Positions 8,401-17,037 of a stretch of DNA of 64,000 nt are shown here, in pieces. The position numbers and the translations under genes were made by a program. The notes under the pieces were generated by a model that was not told where the DNA came from, made no database searches, and was given only the letters and a program-made list of their open reading frames with translations. Position 1 is the stretch's first letter; each line of letters begins with the position of its first letter. Where the stretch lies: the NCBI RefSeq assembly GCF_000282195.1, contig NZ_AKJT01000072.1, positions 1-64,000 of the forward strand, read 5' to 3'. This DNA comes from Pseudomonas sp. GM18 (lineage in GTDB: Bacteria > Pseudomonadota > Gammaproteobacteria > Pseudomonadales > Pseudomonadaceae).

Positions 8401-8416
8401 CTGTATGTATATACAG
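8401..8416. promoter_or_regulatory. LexA (SOS) box
   Basis: CTGTATGTATATACAG has the form CTG-N10-CAG with 6-bp dyad arms CTGTAT/ATACAG and differs at one position from the ideal gammaproteobacterial LexA operator CTGTATATATATACAG. It lies 41 bp upstream of the start codon of the PLC-like gene, in its promoter region, and about 180 bp from kdgD, so the minus-strand operon is the likely target. Confidence 0.75.
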
Positions 8417-8500
8417 CTTTCTGGATCATAGATGAGAAATCTCCTACGTCAAGGAATTACCTTTTCTGACTCAAATGCTGAGAGCGGCGATGAAATGCAG

Positions 8501-8538
8501 TTGACGGTTGTATTTTAGGTTGTACGATGACCTACAAC
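8501..8538 (+). promoter_or_regulatory. kdgD promoter with overlapping FCD-regulator operator
   Basis: TTGACG (8501-8506) and TACGAT (8523-8528), 16 bp apart, form a plausible promoter. GGTTGTA is repeated directly at 8506-8512 and 8518-8524. The second copy starts GGTTGTACGATGACC (8518-8532), nearly identical to a site before the regulator gene at 5615-5629, and GTTGTA/TACAAC (8519-8524 and 8533-8538) forms an inverted repeat. Binding here would block the -10 region. Inferred, not tested. Confidence 0.6.
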
Positions 8539-8595
8539 TTCAGCGAAGGCTGAACGGTTTTCTCACACAATGTTGCTACCCAGGGTGTTCGAATA

Positions 8596-9507
8596 ATGAA
8601 TCCACAAGAACTGAAGTCCATCCTCTCTTCCGGTTTGCTGTCGTTCCCGGTCACCGACTTCAATGCTCAGGGCGATTTCCATCGCGCGGGCTACATCAAG
8701 CGTCTTGAATGGCTGGCCCCATACGGCGCCTCGGCGTTGTTCGCCGCGGGCGGTACCGGTGAGTTCTTCTCTCTGGCGGCCAGCGAGTATTCGGAAATCA
8801 TCAAGACAGCCGTCGACACCTGCGCCAGCAGCGTGCCAATCCTCGCCGGTGTCGGCGGTTCGACCCGCCAGGCTATCGAGTACGCTCAGGAAGCCGAGCG
8901 CCTGGGCGCCAAAGGCCTGTTGCTGCTGCCGCACTATCTGACCGAAGCCAGCCAGGACGGCGTTGCCGCCCACGTTGAGGCCGTGTGCAAATCGGTGAAG
9001 ATCGGCGTGGTGGTCTACAACCGCAACGTCTGCCGCCTGACCGCTCCGTTGCTGGAACGTCTGGCCGAACGCTGCCCGAACCTGATCGGCTACAAGGATG
9101 GCCTGGGCGATATCGAGCTGATGGTGTCGATCCGTCGCCGCCTCGGCGATCGCTTCAGCTATCTGGGTGGCTTGCCGACCGCTGAAGTCTACGCCGCGGC
9201 CTACAAGGCTTTGGGCGTACCGGTTTACTCCTCGGCGGTGTTCAACTTCATCCCGAAAACCGCGATGGATTTCTACCACGCCATCGCCCGCGAAGATCAC
9301 GCCACCGTCGGCAAGATCATCGACGACTTCTTCCTGCCGTACCTGGACATCCGCAACCGCAAGGCCGGTTACGCGGTGAGCATCGTCAAGGCCGGGGCAA
9401 AAATTGCTGGCTATGACGCAGGCCCGGTGCGTGCACCGCTGACCGATCTGACGGGCGAAGAGTACGAAATGCTCGCCGCGCTGATCGACAAGCAGGGTGC
9501 GCAGTAA
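8596..9507 (+). CDS. kdgD: 5-dehydro-4-deoxyglucarate dehydratase
   Basis: Cytoplasmic enzyme (303 aa) of the DapA/NAL superfamily. It dehydrates and decarboxylates 5-keto-4-deoxyglucarate to 2-oxoglutarate semialdehyde and CO2. Visible features are the AGGTGEF carboxylate-binding loop (51-57), catalytic Tyr141 (VVVYNR) and Schiff-base Lys167 (IGYKDGLGD). Length and motifs fit KdgD rather than dihydrodipicolinate synthase, and the following genes supply the rest of the hexarate pathway. It is preceded by a promoter carrying the putative regulator site and followed by a hairpin that may limit read-through. Confidence 0.93.
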   Translation: MNPQELKSILSSGLLSFPVTDFNAQGDFHRAGYIKRLEWLAPYGASALFAAGGTGEFFSLAASEYSEIIKTAVDTCASSVPILAGVGGSTRQAIEYAQEAERLGAKGLLLLPHYLTEASQDGVAAHVEAVCKSVKIGVVVYNRNVCRLTAPLLERLAERCPNLIGYKDGLGDIELMVSIRRRLGDRFSYLGGLPTAEVYAAAYKALGVPVYSSAVFNFIPKTAMDFYHAIAREDHATVGKIIDDFFLPYLDIRNRKAGYAVSIVKAGAKIAGYDAGPVRAPLTDLTGEEYEMLAALIDKQGAQ

Positions 9508-9524
9508 CACCCGACAAACCCAAG

Positions 9525-9549
9525 GCCGCTGAGCAATCAGCGGCTTTTT
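9525..9549 (+). terminator. Intrinsic terminator (possible attenuator) after kdgD
   Basis: A perfect 8-bp stem GCCGCTGA/TCAGCGGC with a GCAA loop and five T residues lies between kdgD and the aldehyde dehydrogenase gene. As both act in one pathway, partial termination would make kdgD mRNA more abundant than the downstream genes. Confidence 0.75.
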
Positions 9550-9580
9550 GTGTGAGGACTTCTTTTAAAAGGTGCAAGCC

Positions 9581-11026
9581 GTGGCTGATTTGAAGCGTTA
9601 CGACAACTACATCGGTGGCCAATGGGTCGCCGGCGCTGACTATTCCGGCAACATCAACCCGTCGGAATTGACCGACACCATCGGTGACTACGCCAAGGCC
9701 GACCTGGCTCAAGTCAACGCCGCCATCGACGCCGCTTGCGCCGCGTTTCCGGCGTGGTCCACTTCCGGCATTCAGGCTCGACACGATGCGCTGGATAAAG
9801 TCGGCAGCGAGATCCTCGCCCGTCGCGAAGAGCTTGGCACGTTGCTGGCCCGGGAAGAGGGCAAGACCCTGCCCGAAGCCATCGGCGAAGTGACCCGCGC
9901 CGGCAACATCTTCAAGTTCTTCGCTGGTGAATGCCTGCGCCTGTCCGGTGACTACGTGCCGTCGGTGCGTCCGGGCGTGAACGTTGAAGTGACCCGCGAA
10001 GCCCTCGGTGTAGTCGGCCTAATCACACCGTGGAACTTCCCGATCGCGATCCCGGCGTGGAAAATCGCTCCGGCCCTGGCCTACGGCAACTGCGTGGTGC
10101 TGAAGCCGGCGGATCTGGTTCCGGGCTGCGCCTGGGCGCTGGCGGAAATCATCTCCCGCGCCGGTTTCCCGGCCGGCGTGTTCAACCTGGTGATGGGCAG
10201 CGGTCGAGTGGTCGGCGAGGCGCTGGTCAACAGCCCGAAAGTCGATGGCATCAGTTTCACCGGTTCGGTTGGCGTGGGCCGACAGATCGCGGTCAATTGC
10301 GTGTCGCGTCAGGCCAAGGTTCAGCTGGAAATGGGCGGCAAGAACCCGCAGATCATTCTCGACGACGCCGACCTCAAGCAAGCGGTCGAACTGTCGGTAC
10401 AGAGCGCGTTCTACTCCACCGGTCAGCGTTGCACCGCGTCGAGCCGCCTCATCGTCACCGCCGGGATTCACGACAAGTTCGTCGAAGCCATGGCCGAGCG
10501 CATGAAATCGATCAAGGTCGGTCACGCGTTGAAGTCCGGTACCGACATCGGCCCGGTGGTCTCGCAAGCGCAGCTTGAACAGGACCTGAAGTACATCGAC
10601 ATCGGCCAGTCCGAAGGGGCACGTCTGGTCAGCGGCGGTGGTCTGGTGACCTGCGATACCGAGGGCTACTTCCTCGCCCCGACGCTGTTTGCCGACAGCG
10701 AGGCCGCGATGCGTATCAGCCGCGAAGAGATCTTCGGCCCGGTGGCCAATGTCGTGCGCGTGGCCGATTACGACGCTGCACTGGAGATGGCCAACGACAC
10801 CGAGTTCGGCCTGTCGGCGGGTATCGCTACCACGTCGCTGAAGTACGCCAACCACTTCAAGCGCCACTCCCAGGCCGGGATGGTGATGGTCAACCTGCCG
10901 ACCGCCGGCGTGGATTACCACGTTCCGTTCGGTGGGCGTAAAGGCTCATCCTATGGCTCACGTGAGCAAGGTCGCTATGCGCAAGAGTTCTACACGGTCG
11001 TGAAGACTGCCTACGTCGGTTCCTGA
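9581..11026 (+). CDS. 2,5-dioxovalerate (2-oxoglutarate semialdehyde) dehydrogenase
   Basis: NAD(P)-dependent aldehyde dehydrogenase (481 aa) that would oxidise the semialdehyde made by KdgD to 2-oxoglutarate. It has the ALDH Rossmann region (TPWNFPIAIPAWKIAPALAYGN and the FTGSVGVGRQIA loop), general-base Glu in LEMGGKNPQ, catalytic Cys in GQRCTASSRLIV and the EEIFGPV motif. I favour the GTG at 9581 (MADLKRYDNY) because AAAAGGTG lies 6 nt upstream; an in-frame GTG at 9572 overlaps that site. Function is assigned from family and neighbours. Confidence 0.85.
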   Translation: MADLKRYDNYIGGQWVAGADYSGNINPSELTDTIGDYAKADLAQVNAAIDAACAAFPAWSTSGIQARHDALDKVGSEILARREELGTLLAREEGKTLPEAIGEVTRAGNIFKFFAGECLRLSGDYVPSVRPGVNVEVTREALGVVGLITPWNFPIAIPAWKIAPALAYGNCVVLKPADLVPGCAWALAEIISRAGFPAGVFNLVMGSGRVVGEALVNSPKVDGISFTGSVGVGRQIAVNCVSRQAKVQLEMGGKNPQIILDDADLKQAVELSVQSAFYSTGQRCTASSRLIVTAGIHDKFVEAMAERMKSIKVGHALKSGTDIGPVVSQAQLEQDLKYIDIGQSEGARLVSGGGLVTCDTEGYFLAPTLFADSEAAMRISREEIFGPVANVVRVADYDAALEMANDTEFGLSAGIATTSLKYANHFKRHSQAGMVMVNLPTAGVDYHVPFGGRKGSSYGSREQGRYAQEFYTVVKTAYVGS

Positions 11027-11040
11027 TACACCGCAGTACC

Positions 11041-11076
11041 TGTAGGCGCCGGCTCCCACAAAAGCCGGCGCCTACA
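11041..11076. repeat. Perfect 14-bp inverted repeat between dehydrogenase and transporter genes
   Basis: TGTAGGCGCCGGCT and AGCCGGCGCCTACA (11041-11054, 11063-11076) with an 8-nt loop. It resembles a Pseudomonas REP-type palindrome and lacks a T-run. Within the operon it could stabilise the upstream mRNA or affect read-through. Confidence 0.7.
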
Positions 11077-11126
11077 AAGAAATCGTTATTACCCGCATAA
11101 AAATAATCAGTGGGAGTACATCTACA

Positions 11127-12494
11127 ATGCAATCGACCAAGCCGACTCACGTCCGCTATTTGATTTTGCTCATGCTGTTTCTGGTGACCACGATCAATTA
11201 CGCCGACCGGGCGACCATCGCAATCGCCGGCTCCAGCCTGCAAAAAGACCTCGGCATCGACGCGGTCACCCTCGGTTATATCTTCTCCGCCTTCGGTTGG
11301 GCCTACGTGGCCGGGCAAATTCCCGGTGGCTGGCTGCTGGACCGGTTCGGTTCGAAAAAAGTTTATGCCTTGAGCATCTTCACCTGGTCGCTGTTCACCG
11401 TGCTGCAAGGCTATGTCGGTGAGTTCGGGCTTTCCACCGCCGTCGTCGCGCTGTTCATGCTGCGCTTTCTGGTGGGCCTGGCCGAAGCGCCATCCTTCCC
11501 CGGCAACGCACGTATCGTGGCGGCGTGGTTCCCCACCGCTGAGCGCGGCACCGCCTCGGCGATCTTCAACTCGGCGCAATACTTCGCCACCGTATTGTTT
11601 GCGCCGCTGATGGGCTGGATCGTCTACAGCTTCGGCTGGCAGCATGTGTTCATCGTCATGGGCGTGATCGGCATCATCTTCTCGGGGATCTGGCTGAAAG
11701 TTATCCACAGTCCGCGCCAGCACCCGATGATCAACGACGCCGAGTTCAAGCACATCGCCGACAACGGTGGCATGGTCGACATGGACCAGGACAAGGGCAA
11801 AGGCAAAAAGGTCGACGGTCCGAAGTGGGACTACATCCGCCAGTTGCTGACCAACCGCATGATGCTCGGCGTGTATTTGGGCCAGTACTGCATCAACGGC
11901 ATCACCTACTTCTTCCTGACCTGGTTCCCGGTGTATCTGGTGCAGGAACGCGGCATGACCATCCTCAAGGCCGGTTTCATTGCCTCGTTGCCGGCGATCT
12001 GCGGGTTTATCGGTGGGGTGCTCGGCGGGGTGATTTCTGACTATCTGCTGCGCAAGGGTCACTCGCTGACCTTCGCCCGCAAGGCGCCGATCATCGCCGG
12101 CCTGCTGGTTTCCAGCAGCATCGTGGCTTGCAACTACGTGGACGTGGAATGGATGGTCGTCGGCTTCATGGCCCTGGCGTTCTTCGGCAAAGGCGTCGGT
12201 GCATTGGGTTGGGCGGTGGTGTCCGACACCTCACCGAAACAGATCGCCGGTCTCAGCGGTGGCCTGTTCAACACCTTCGGCAACATTGCGTCGATCACCA
12301 CGCCGATTGTCATTGGCTACATCATCAGCTCCACCGGCTCGTTCAAATGGGCCTTGGTGTTTGTTGGTTGCAACGCGCTGGTGGCGGTATTCAGCTACCT
12401 GGTGATCGTTGGCCCGATCAAACGCGTGGTGCTCAAAGAGCCGCCTGCCAGCGGTCCTGAACTGAACAATAAGTTATCTGAAGCGCATTCCTGA
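11127..12494 (+). CDS. gudP: MFS galactarate/glucarate transporter (GudP/GarP type)
   Basis: Inner-membrane proton-linked transporter of the anion:cation symporter family (455 aa, about 12 helices). The start NYADRATIAIAGSSLQKDLGID and the GWAYVAGQIPGGWLLDRFGSKKVY motif A region are typical of the hexarate transporters GudP and GarP. A hydrophilic central loop (about residues 210-240) separates the two six-helix halves. It is located between the semialdehyde dehydrogenase and garD, which supports uptake of galactarate and/or glucarate. It ends 11 bp before garD. Confidence 0.85.
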   Translation: MQSTKPTHVRYLILLMLFLVTTINYADRATIAIAGSSLQKDLGIDAVTLGYIFSAFGWAYVAGQIPGGWLLDRFGSKKVYALSIFTWSLFTVLQGYVGEFGLSTAVVALFMLRFLVGLAEAPSFPGNARIVAAWFPTAERGTASAIFNSAQYFATVLFAPLMGWIVYSFGWQHVFIVMGVIGIIFSGIWLKVIHSPRQHPMINDAEFKHIADNGGMVDMDQDKGKGKKVDGPKWDYIRQLLTNRMMLGVYLGQYCINGITYFFLTWFPVYLVQERGMTILKAGFIASLPAICGFIGGVLGGVISDYLLRKGHSLTFARKAPIIAGLLVSSSIVACNYVDVEWMVVGFMALAFFGKGVGALGWAVVSDTSPKQIAGLSGGLFNTFGNIASITTPIVIGYIISSTGSFKWALVFVGCNALVAVFSYLVIVGPIKRVVLKEPPASGPELNNKLSEAHS

Positions 12495-12505
12495 GGAGCG
12501 GCGTC

Positions 12506-14059
12506 ATGCAGTTGATTGAACATTCCGACTCGCCGCGCTACATCCGCCTGCACGCGCGGGACAATGTGGTGATCGTGGTCAACGATCAGGGCGTGCCGGC
12601 CGGCACCGAATTCCCCGATGGCCTGGTCACCGTGGATTTCGTGCCGCAGAGCCACAAGGTCACCCTCGAGGACATTCCCGAGGGTGGCCAGGTGATTCGT
12701 TACGGCCAGACGATCGGCTACGCGTTGCAGCCGATTCCTCGCGGCAGCTGGGTCAAGGAAGATCAACTGCGCATGCCCACCGCGCCACCGCTGGACAGCT
12801 TGCCGCTGTCCACCGAAGTGCCGGCCGCGCAGGCACCGCTGGAAGGCTTCACCTTCGAGGGTTATCGCAACGCCGACGGCACCGTCGGCACGCGCAACAT
12901 TCTCGGCATCACCACCACCGTGCAGTGCGTCACCGGCGTGCTGGATCACGCGGTAAAACGCATCAAGGACGAGTTGCTGCCCAAGTACCCGAACGTCGAT
13001 GACGTGGTGGCGCTGACCCACAGTTACGGCTGCGGCGTGGCGATCACTGCCACCGACGCGTACATCCCGATCCGCACCGTGCGCAATCTGGCGCGCAACC
13101 CGAACCTGGGTGGCGAGGCGCTGGTGATCAGCCTGGGCTGCGAGAAATTGCAGGCCGGGCAGGTGATGCACGACAACGACAGCTCGGTGGATTTGAGCGA
13201 GCCATGGCTCTATCGCTTGCAGGATTCCAGTCACGGTTTCACCGAGATGATCGAGCAAATCATGGCGCTGGCCGAAACCCGTTTGAAGAAGCTCGATCAA
13301 CGTCGCCGGGAAACCGTGCCGGCGTCCGAGCTGATCCTCGGCATGCAGTGCGGCGGCAGCGATGCGTTCTCCGGGATCACCGCCAACCCGGCCTTGGGCT
13401 ATGCCTCGGACCTGCTGCTGCGGGCCGGTGCGACGGTGATGTTTTCCGAAGTCACCGAAGTGCGCGATGCGATTTACCTGCTGACGTCCCGGGCGGAAAC
13501 CGAAGAAGTCGCTCAGGAACTGGTGCGGGAAATGGACTGGTACGACCGTTACCTGGCCAAGGGCGAAGCGGATCGCAGCGCCAACACCACGCCTGGGAAC
13601 AAGAAGGGCGGGTTGTCGAACATTGTCGAAAAGTCCTTGGGCTCGATCGTCAAATCCGGCAGCAGTGCAATCAACGGGGTGCTTGGCCCAGGGGAGCGGT
13701 TCAAGCGCAAAGGGCTGATTTTCTGCGCGACCCCGGCCAGTGATTTTGTCTGCGGGACGTTGCAGCTGGCGGCGGGGATGAACCTGCATGTGTTCACCAC
13801 CGGCCGTGGTACGCCTTATGGGTTGGCGATGGCGCCAGTGGTGAAGGTGTCGACTCGCACAGAACTGGCGCAGCGCTGGCCGGACCTGATCGACATCGAT
13901 GCCGGGCGGATTGCCACCGGGCGAGCGTCGATCGAAGACCTCGGCTGGGAGTTGTTCCACTACTACCTGGACGTGGCCAGCGGCAAGAAACAGACGTGGG
14001 CGGAGCAGCACAAGCTGCATAACGACATCACCTTGTTCAACCCGGCGCCGATCACGTAA
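12506..14059 (+). CDS. garD: Galactarate dehydratase
   Basis: Iron-dependent dehydratase of the GarD/altronate dehydratase (UxaA) family (517 aa). It converts galactarate to 5-keto-4-deoxyglucarate, the substrate of KdgD. The N-terminal SAF-type domain (1-95) is followed by the catalytic region with GYRNADGTVGTRNILGI, VALTHSYGCG, GCEKLQ and GMQCGGSDAFSGITANPALG. The ATG at 12506 follows GAGGAG. It is the last gene of the operon, ended by a strong bidirectional terminator. Glucarate dehydratase itself is not in the window. Confidence 0.93.
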   Translation: MQLIEHSDSPRYIRLHARDNVVIVVNDQGVPAGTEFPDGLVTVDFVPQSHKVTLEDIPEGGQVIRYGQTIGYALQPIPRGSWVKEDQLRMPTAPPLDSLPLSTEVPAAQAPLEGFTFEGYRNADGTVGTRNILGITTTVQCVTGVLDHAVKRIKDELLPKYPNVDDVVALTHSYGCGVAITATDAYIPIRTVRNLARNPNLGGEALVISLGCEKLQAGQVMHDNDSSVDLSEPWLYRLQDSSHGFTEMIEQIMALAETRLKKLDQRRRETVPASELILGMQCGGSDAFSGITANPALGYASDLLLRAGATVMFSEVTEVRDAIYLLTSRAETEEVAQELVREMDWYDRYLAKGEADRSANTTPGNKKGGLSNIVEKSLGSIVKSGSSAINGVLGPGERFKRKGLIFCATPASDFVCGTLQLAAGMNLHVFTTGRGTPYGLAMAPVVKVSTRTELAQRWPDLIDIDAGRIATGRASIEDLGWELFHYYLDVASGKKQTWAEQHKLHNDITLFNPAPIT

Positions 14060-14140
14060 GACCGCGTTGTCGTTCATCGCGGGCTTGCCTGCGAATGGGA
14101 CACGGAACTCACCGAAGGTTTCAAGAATGTACCCATAAAT

Positions 14141-14177
14141 AAAAAGGCCGCGATCCATATTGGATCGCGGCCTTTTT
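14141..14177. terminator. Bidirectional terminator between garD and mksB
   Basis: A 17-bp perfect stem AAAAAGGCCGCGATCCA/TGGATCGCGGCCTTTTT with a 3-nt loop, between the convergent garD (plus) and mksB (minus). Confidence 0.92.
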
Positions 14178-14196
14178 ATTGGCTTCGATTCAGGCG

Positions 14197-17037
14197 TCAG
14201 ACCGCATCCAGCTCCGGTTCGTCCGCCTGGATGTTAACGGTTGCTTTCACTTCATCGTGGCGACGGATGTACTTCCAGTCCGCCTCGTCGATGTAGATGC
14301 CGTTCGGGCCGCTGCCGCCTTCCAGGTCGATGGCGACGCTGGCGCAGACTTGCGGCTTCACACTCGCCAGGATCGGCACGAAGCCCAGTTGCAGGCTGGT
14401 TTCCAACAGCGCTGCCTGGTTCTTCTCGTCGATGTCCGCCGCCTCGTCGAGGTAGTACGGCAGGCGCACGCGACCGGCCTGGTCGCGGTCCATCAAGTGC
14501 AGCAACAAGTACATGTTGGTCAGTGCCTTGATGGTCATGGTGGTGCCGTTGGACGCCGCGCCGTCGATGTCGGTGTGAATCACCGGTTGACCGTTGACCT
14601 TGGTGATCTCGAAGGCCAGTTCGAACAAGTCCTTGAGACCGAGCTGGTTGTGGTTCGCCGCCACCAGCCGTGCCAGGTATTCCTTGGCTTCTTCGTTCTT
14701 GTTGTCCTGCTCGGCGCTTTGGCTCAGGTCGAAGACGGAGAGGGTTTCGCCTTCTTCGTATTGGCCGGCGCTGTGGATGATCTGGTCAATGTGCTTGAGC
14801 GCCTCCTTGTTCGGCGCGAGCACGATACGGAAGCTTTGCAGGTTGGAGACCTGGCGCTTGTTGATCTCACGGTTGAACAACGCCAATTGATGTTCGAGGC
14901 TGTCGTAGTCGCTGCGGATGTTGCGCAGGGTCCGGGCGATGTCGGTAACCGCCGCGCGGCGCGCCTTGCCGAGGGTCAGGGCTTCATCGGTGCGGTGTGC
15001 GTACGCGTTGATCAGCAGTTGCAGGCGACGTTCCATATCGTCTTCGCTGTCGAACTTGGCCACGCCCTTGAGGCGAACCTGCGCGTAGAGCGCGTCGATC
15101 TGCCCGTCGGCCCGTAGCAGGCCTTGCCAGCTGTCCTGATAGTCATTGAGCAATGGCAGCAGGTTGTCCATGGAGTCGTCGACCGGGTCCATGAACGGTG
15201 TGCCGAACGGCAGGTCCGCCGGCAACAACTGACGGCGGCGCAGGGCATCGTCGAGGGTGCGTTGCTTGGCTTCCATGTCGCCGATCTGCCGGCCGACCAG
15301 TTGCAGCTTGGCCGACAGTTGCTGGACGCGTTCGGTGAAGGCATCGCTGGAGCGTTTCAACTCATCCTGCGCGGCCTCCATCTGCGCCAATTGCTCAAGC
15401 TTATCGCCTTCTTCGGCACTCAGGGTTTGCGCGCGGCGGAAGTCTTCCAGGGCTTTCTGCGCATCCAGCACTTGCTGGTACAGCGCTTCGGTCTGGGTCT
15501 TGCTGGCCGCGCGGTCGGCCGCCACGGCTGCTTGGGTTTTCAGTTGCTTGAGTTCTTTGTCCAGACGCTCTTTCTGATCGCGCAGTGCCGCACGGTCGGC
15601 CAGGGCTTGCAGGGCCGGCGGCTCGATGTGTGACAAGTCGATGGACAGGCCCGGCACTTCGAAGCGCTCGCCTTTGAAGCCATCAAGGATCAGCTCCATG
15701 GATTTGACCCATTCACCGTCCTCATCCAGCGCAATACCGTGTTCGCCCAACGGCAGGCTGAACAGCGCGCTGTTGAACAGCCGCATCAGGCGCTCGACGT
15801 CCTGCTGCGAGAACTCTTCGCGCAGACGGGCGTAGCTGTTGTTGTCGGCGTGATCGAGTTGTTGCTTCACCGATTTGAGGCGTTTTTCCAGATCCCGCAG
15901 ACGCTCTTCCAGGTCTTCGGCCGAGAACTGTCGCGACTGGGCCAGCGCACCGGCCAGTTCGTCATGCGCATCCTTGGCCGCGAGCAGTTGCTGCTCGAGG
16001 ACTTTGACGTCATCGACCAGGGCGAAGCGATGCTTGAGTACCGACAACTCACCGAGCCAGCGCTGGATGCCGGTGATTTCCCGCTCCAGACGCATCAGCT
16101 CTTGAGTACCGCCGCGTTGATCGTTTTGCAGGGCGTCCTGCTCGTTGCGGTAATGCTCGGCCTGAATCGTCAGTTCTTCCTTGCGCGCACTGGCGTAGTC
16201 CGACCAAGTGCCGAGCAGGGAGTCGAGCAGCGGCGACAGGCGGTGCAGTTTGCCGCGCAGGATATCCCGCTGTTTCACGCCGTTGGCCAAGGCTTCGACC
16301 AAGGGACCGGCCGCGACCAGCGAGTTGTAGTCCTGCTCCATGCGGCGTACATCGCGGAACGCTTCTTCACACGCGGCGATGTAATCGACGCTGCCGGAAC
16401 GCAGGCTGTGTTCGAAGGCATCGAGGAATAGCTGCTTGAGCTTGGCCGCGGTGATTTCGCGCATGTGCAGCAAGTTGATGAACAGAGCGCGGAAGGTCTT
16501 CAGGCTCTGCTCGCTGGTGGAGCGCAGCGGAATCAGCGTCAGGTCGAGCGGAATCGAGGTGTGGCCACCCACCAGCAAACGACGCAGTTCATCCGGCTTG
16601 AGTTCGTAGGCTTTCAGGCCTTCGCGCTCAAGATTGGTGAACAGCTCTTTCTGCCGCAGGCAGGTGTCGTCTTTCTGGTAATGGGCCAGGTCGAGTTTGC
16701 CGGCGTAGGCAAAGAACTGGTGACCGAAACCGCCACCCGGGCCGCGACCGACCACGCCGATCACGTGGGGGCCGTGGGGCAGGGAGACTTCGACGAGGAT
16801 GTAACTGGTGTCCGAGGCGAAGTAGAAACGCCGGGATTGTTCCAGGCTGTACTTGCCGAAACTCATGTCCGACATGCGCGCCAGGATCGGGAACTGCAAG
16901 GCGTTGATCGAGGCGGATTTACCGAGGTTGTTCGCGCCGTAGACCGACAGCGGCTCTTCCAGCGGGAACAAGCCAAGGCTGTAACCGGCGGTGTTCAAAA
17001 GGGCAAAGCGGCGAATGCCGTAGCGTTCCTTGCTCAT
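14197..17037 (-). CDS. mksB: Condensin subunit MksB (SMC-like ATPase)
   Basis: Large SMC-like ATPase (946 aa) of the MksBEF bacterial condensin, which compacts and helps segregate the chromosome. The N-terminal ABC head has Walker A GANNLGKS (34-41). Long coiled coils (about 280-420 and 490-830) contain many Leu/Glu/Gln heptads. The C-terminal head half has YYLDEAADIDEKNQ (about 861-874), the Walker B region. The start overlaps the mksE stop in ATGA. No MksG/JetD nuclease gene is adjacent, which argues for the chromosomal condensin rather than a Wadjet anti-plasmid system. Confidence 0.88.
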   Translation of the reverse strand: MSKERYGIRRFALLNTAGYSLGLFPLEEPLSVYGANNLGKSASINALQFPILARMSDMSFGKYSLEQSRRFYFASDTSYILVEVSLPHGPHVIGVVGRGPGGGFGHQFFAYAGKLDLAHYQKDDTCLRQKELFTNLEREGLKAYELKPDELRRLLVGGHTSIPLDLTLIPLRSTSEQSLKTFRALFINLLHMREITAAKLKQLFLDAFEHSLRSGSVDYIAACEEAFRDVRRMEQDYNSLVAAGPLVEALANGVKQRDILRGKLHRLSPLLDSLLGTWSDYASARKEELTIQAEHYRNEQDALQNDQRGGTQELMRLEREITGIQRWLGELSVLKHRFALVDDVKVLEQQLLAAKDAHDELAGALAQSRQFSAEDLEERLRDLEKRLKSVKQQLDHADNNSYARLREEFSQQDVERLMRLFNSALFSLPLGEHGIALDEDGEWVKSMELILDGFKGERFEVPGLSIDLSHIEPPALQALADRAALRDQKERLDKELKQLKTQAAVAADRAASKTQTEALYQQVLDAQKALEDFRRAQTLSAEEGDKLEQLAQMEAAQDELKRSSDAFTERVQQLSAKLQLVGRQIGDMEAKQRTLDDALRRRQLLPADLPFGTPFMDPVDDSMDNLLPLLNDYQDSWQGLLRADGQIDALYAQVRLKGVAKFDSEDDMERRLQLLINAYAHRTDEALTLGKARRAAVTDIARTLRNIRSDYDSLEHQLALFNREINKRQVSNLQSFRIVLAPNKEALKHIDQIIHSAGQYEEGETLSVFDLSQSAEQDNKNEEAKEYLARLVAANHNQLGLKDLFELAFEITKVNGQPVIHTDIDGAASNGTTMTIKALTNMYLLLHLMDRDQAGRVRLPYYLDEAADIDEKNQAALLETSLQLGFVPILASVKPQVCASVAIDLEGGSGPNGIYIDEADWKYIRRHDEVKATVNIQADEPELDAV

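Noticed and set aside
12395..14158. 587-aa antisense open frame under garD
   Set aside because: It mirrors the highly biased codon use of garD; long antisense frames are expected in GC-rich Pseudomonas DNA, and its composition (Arg, His, Gln-rich) is artefactual.
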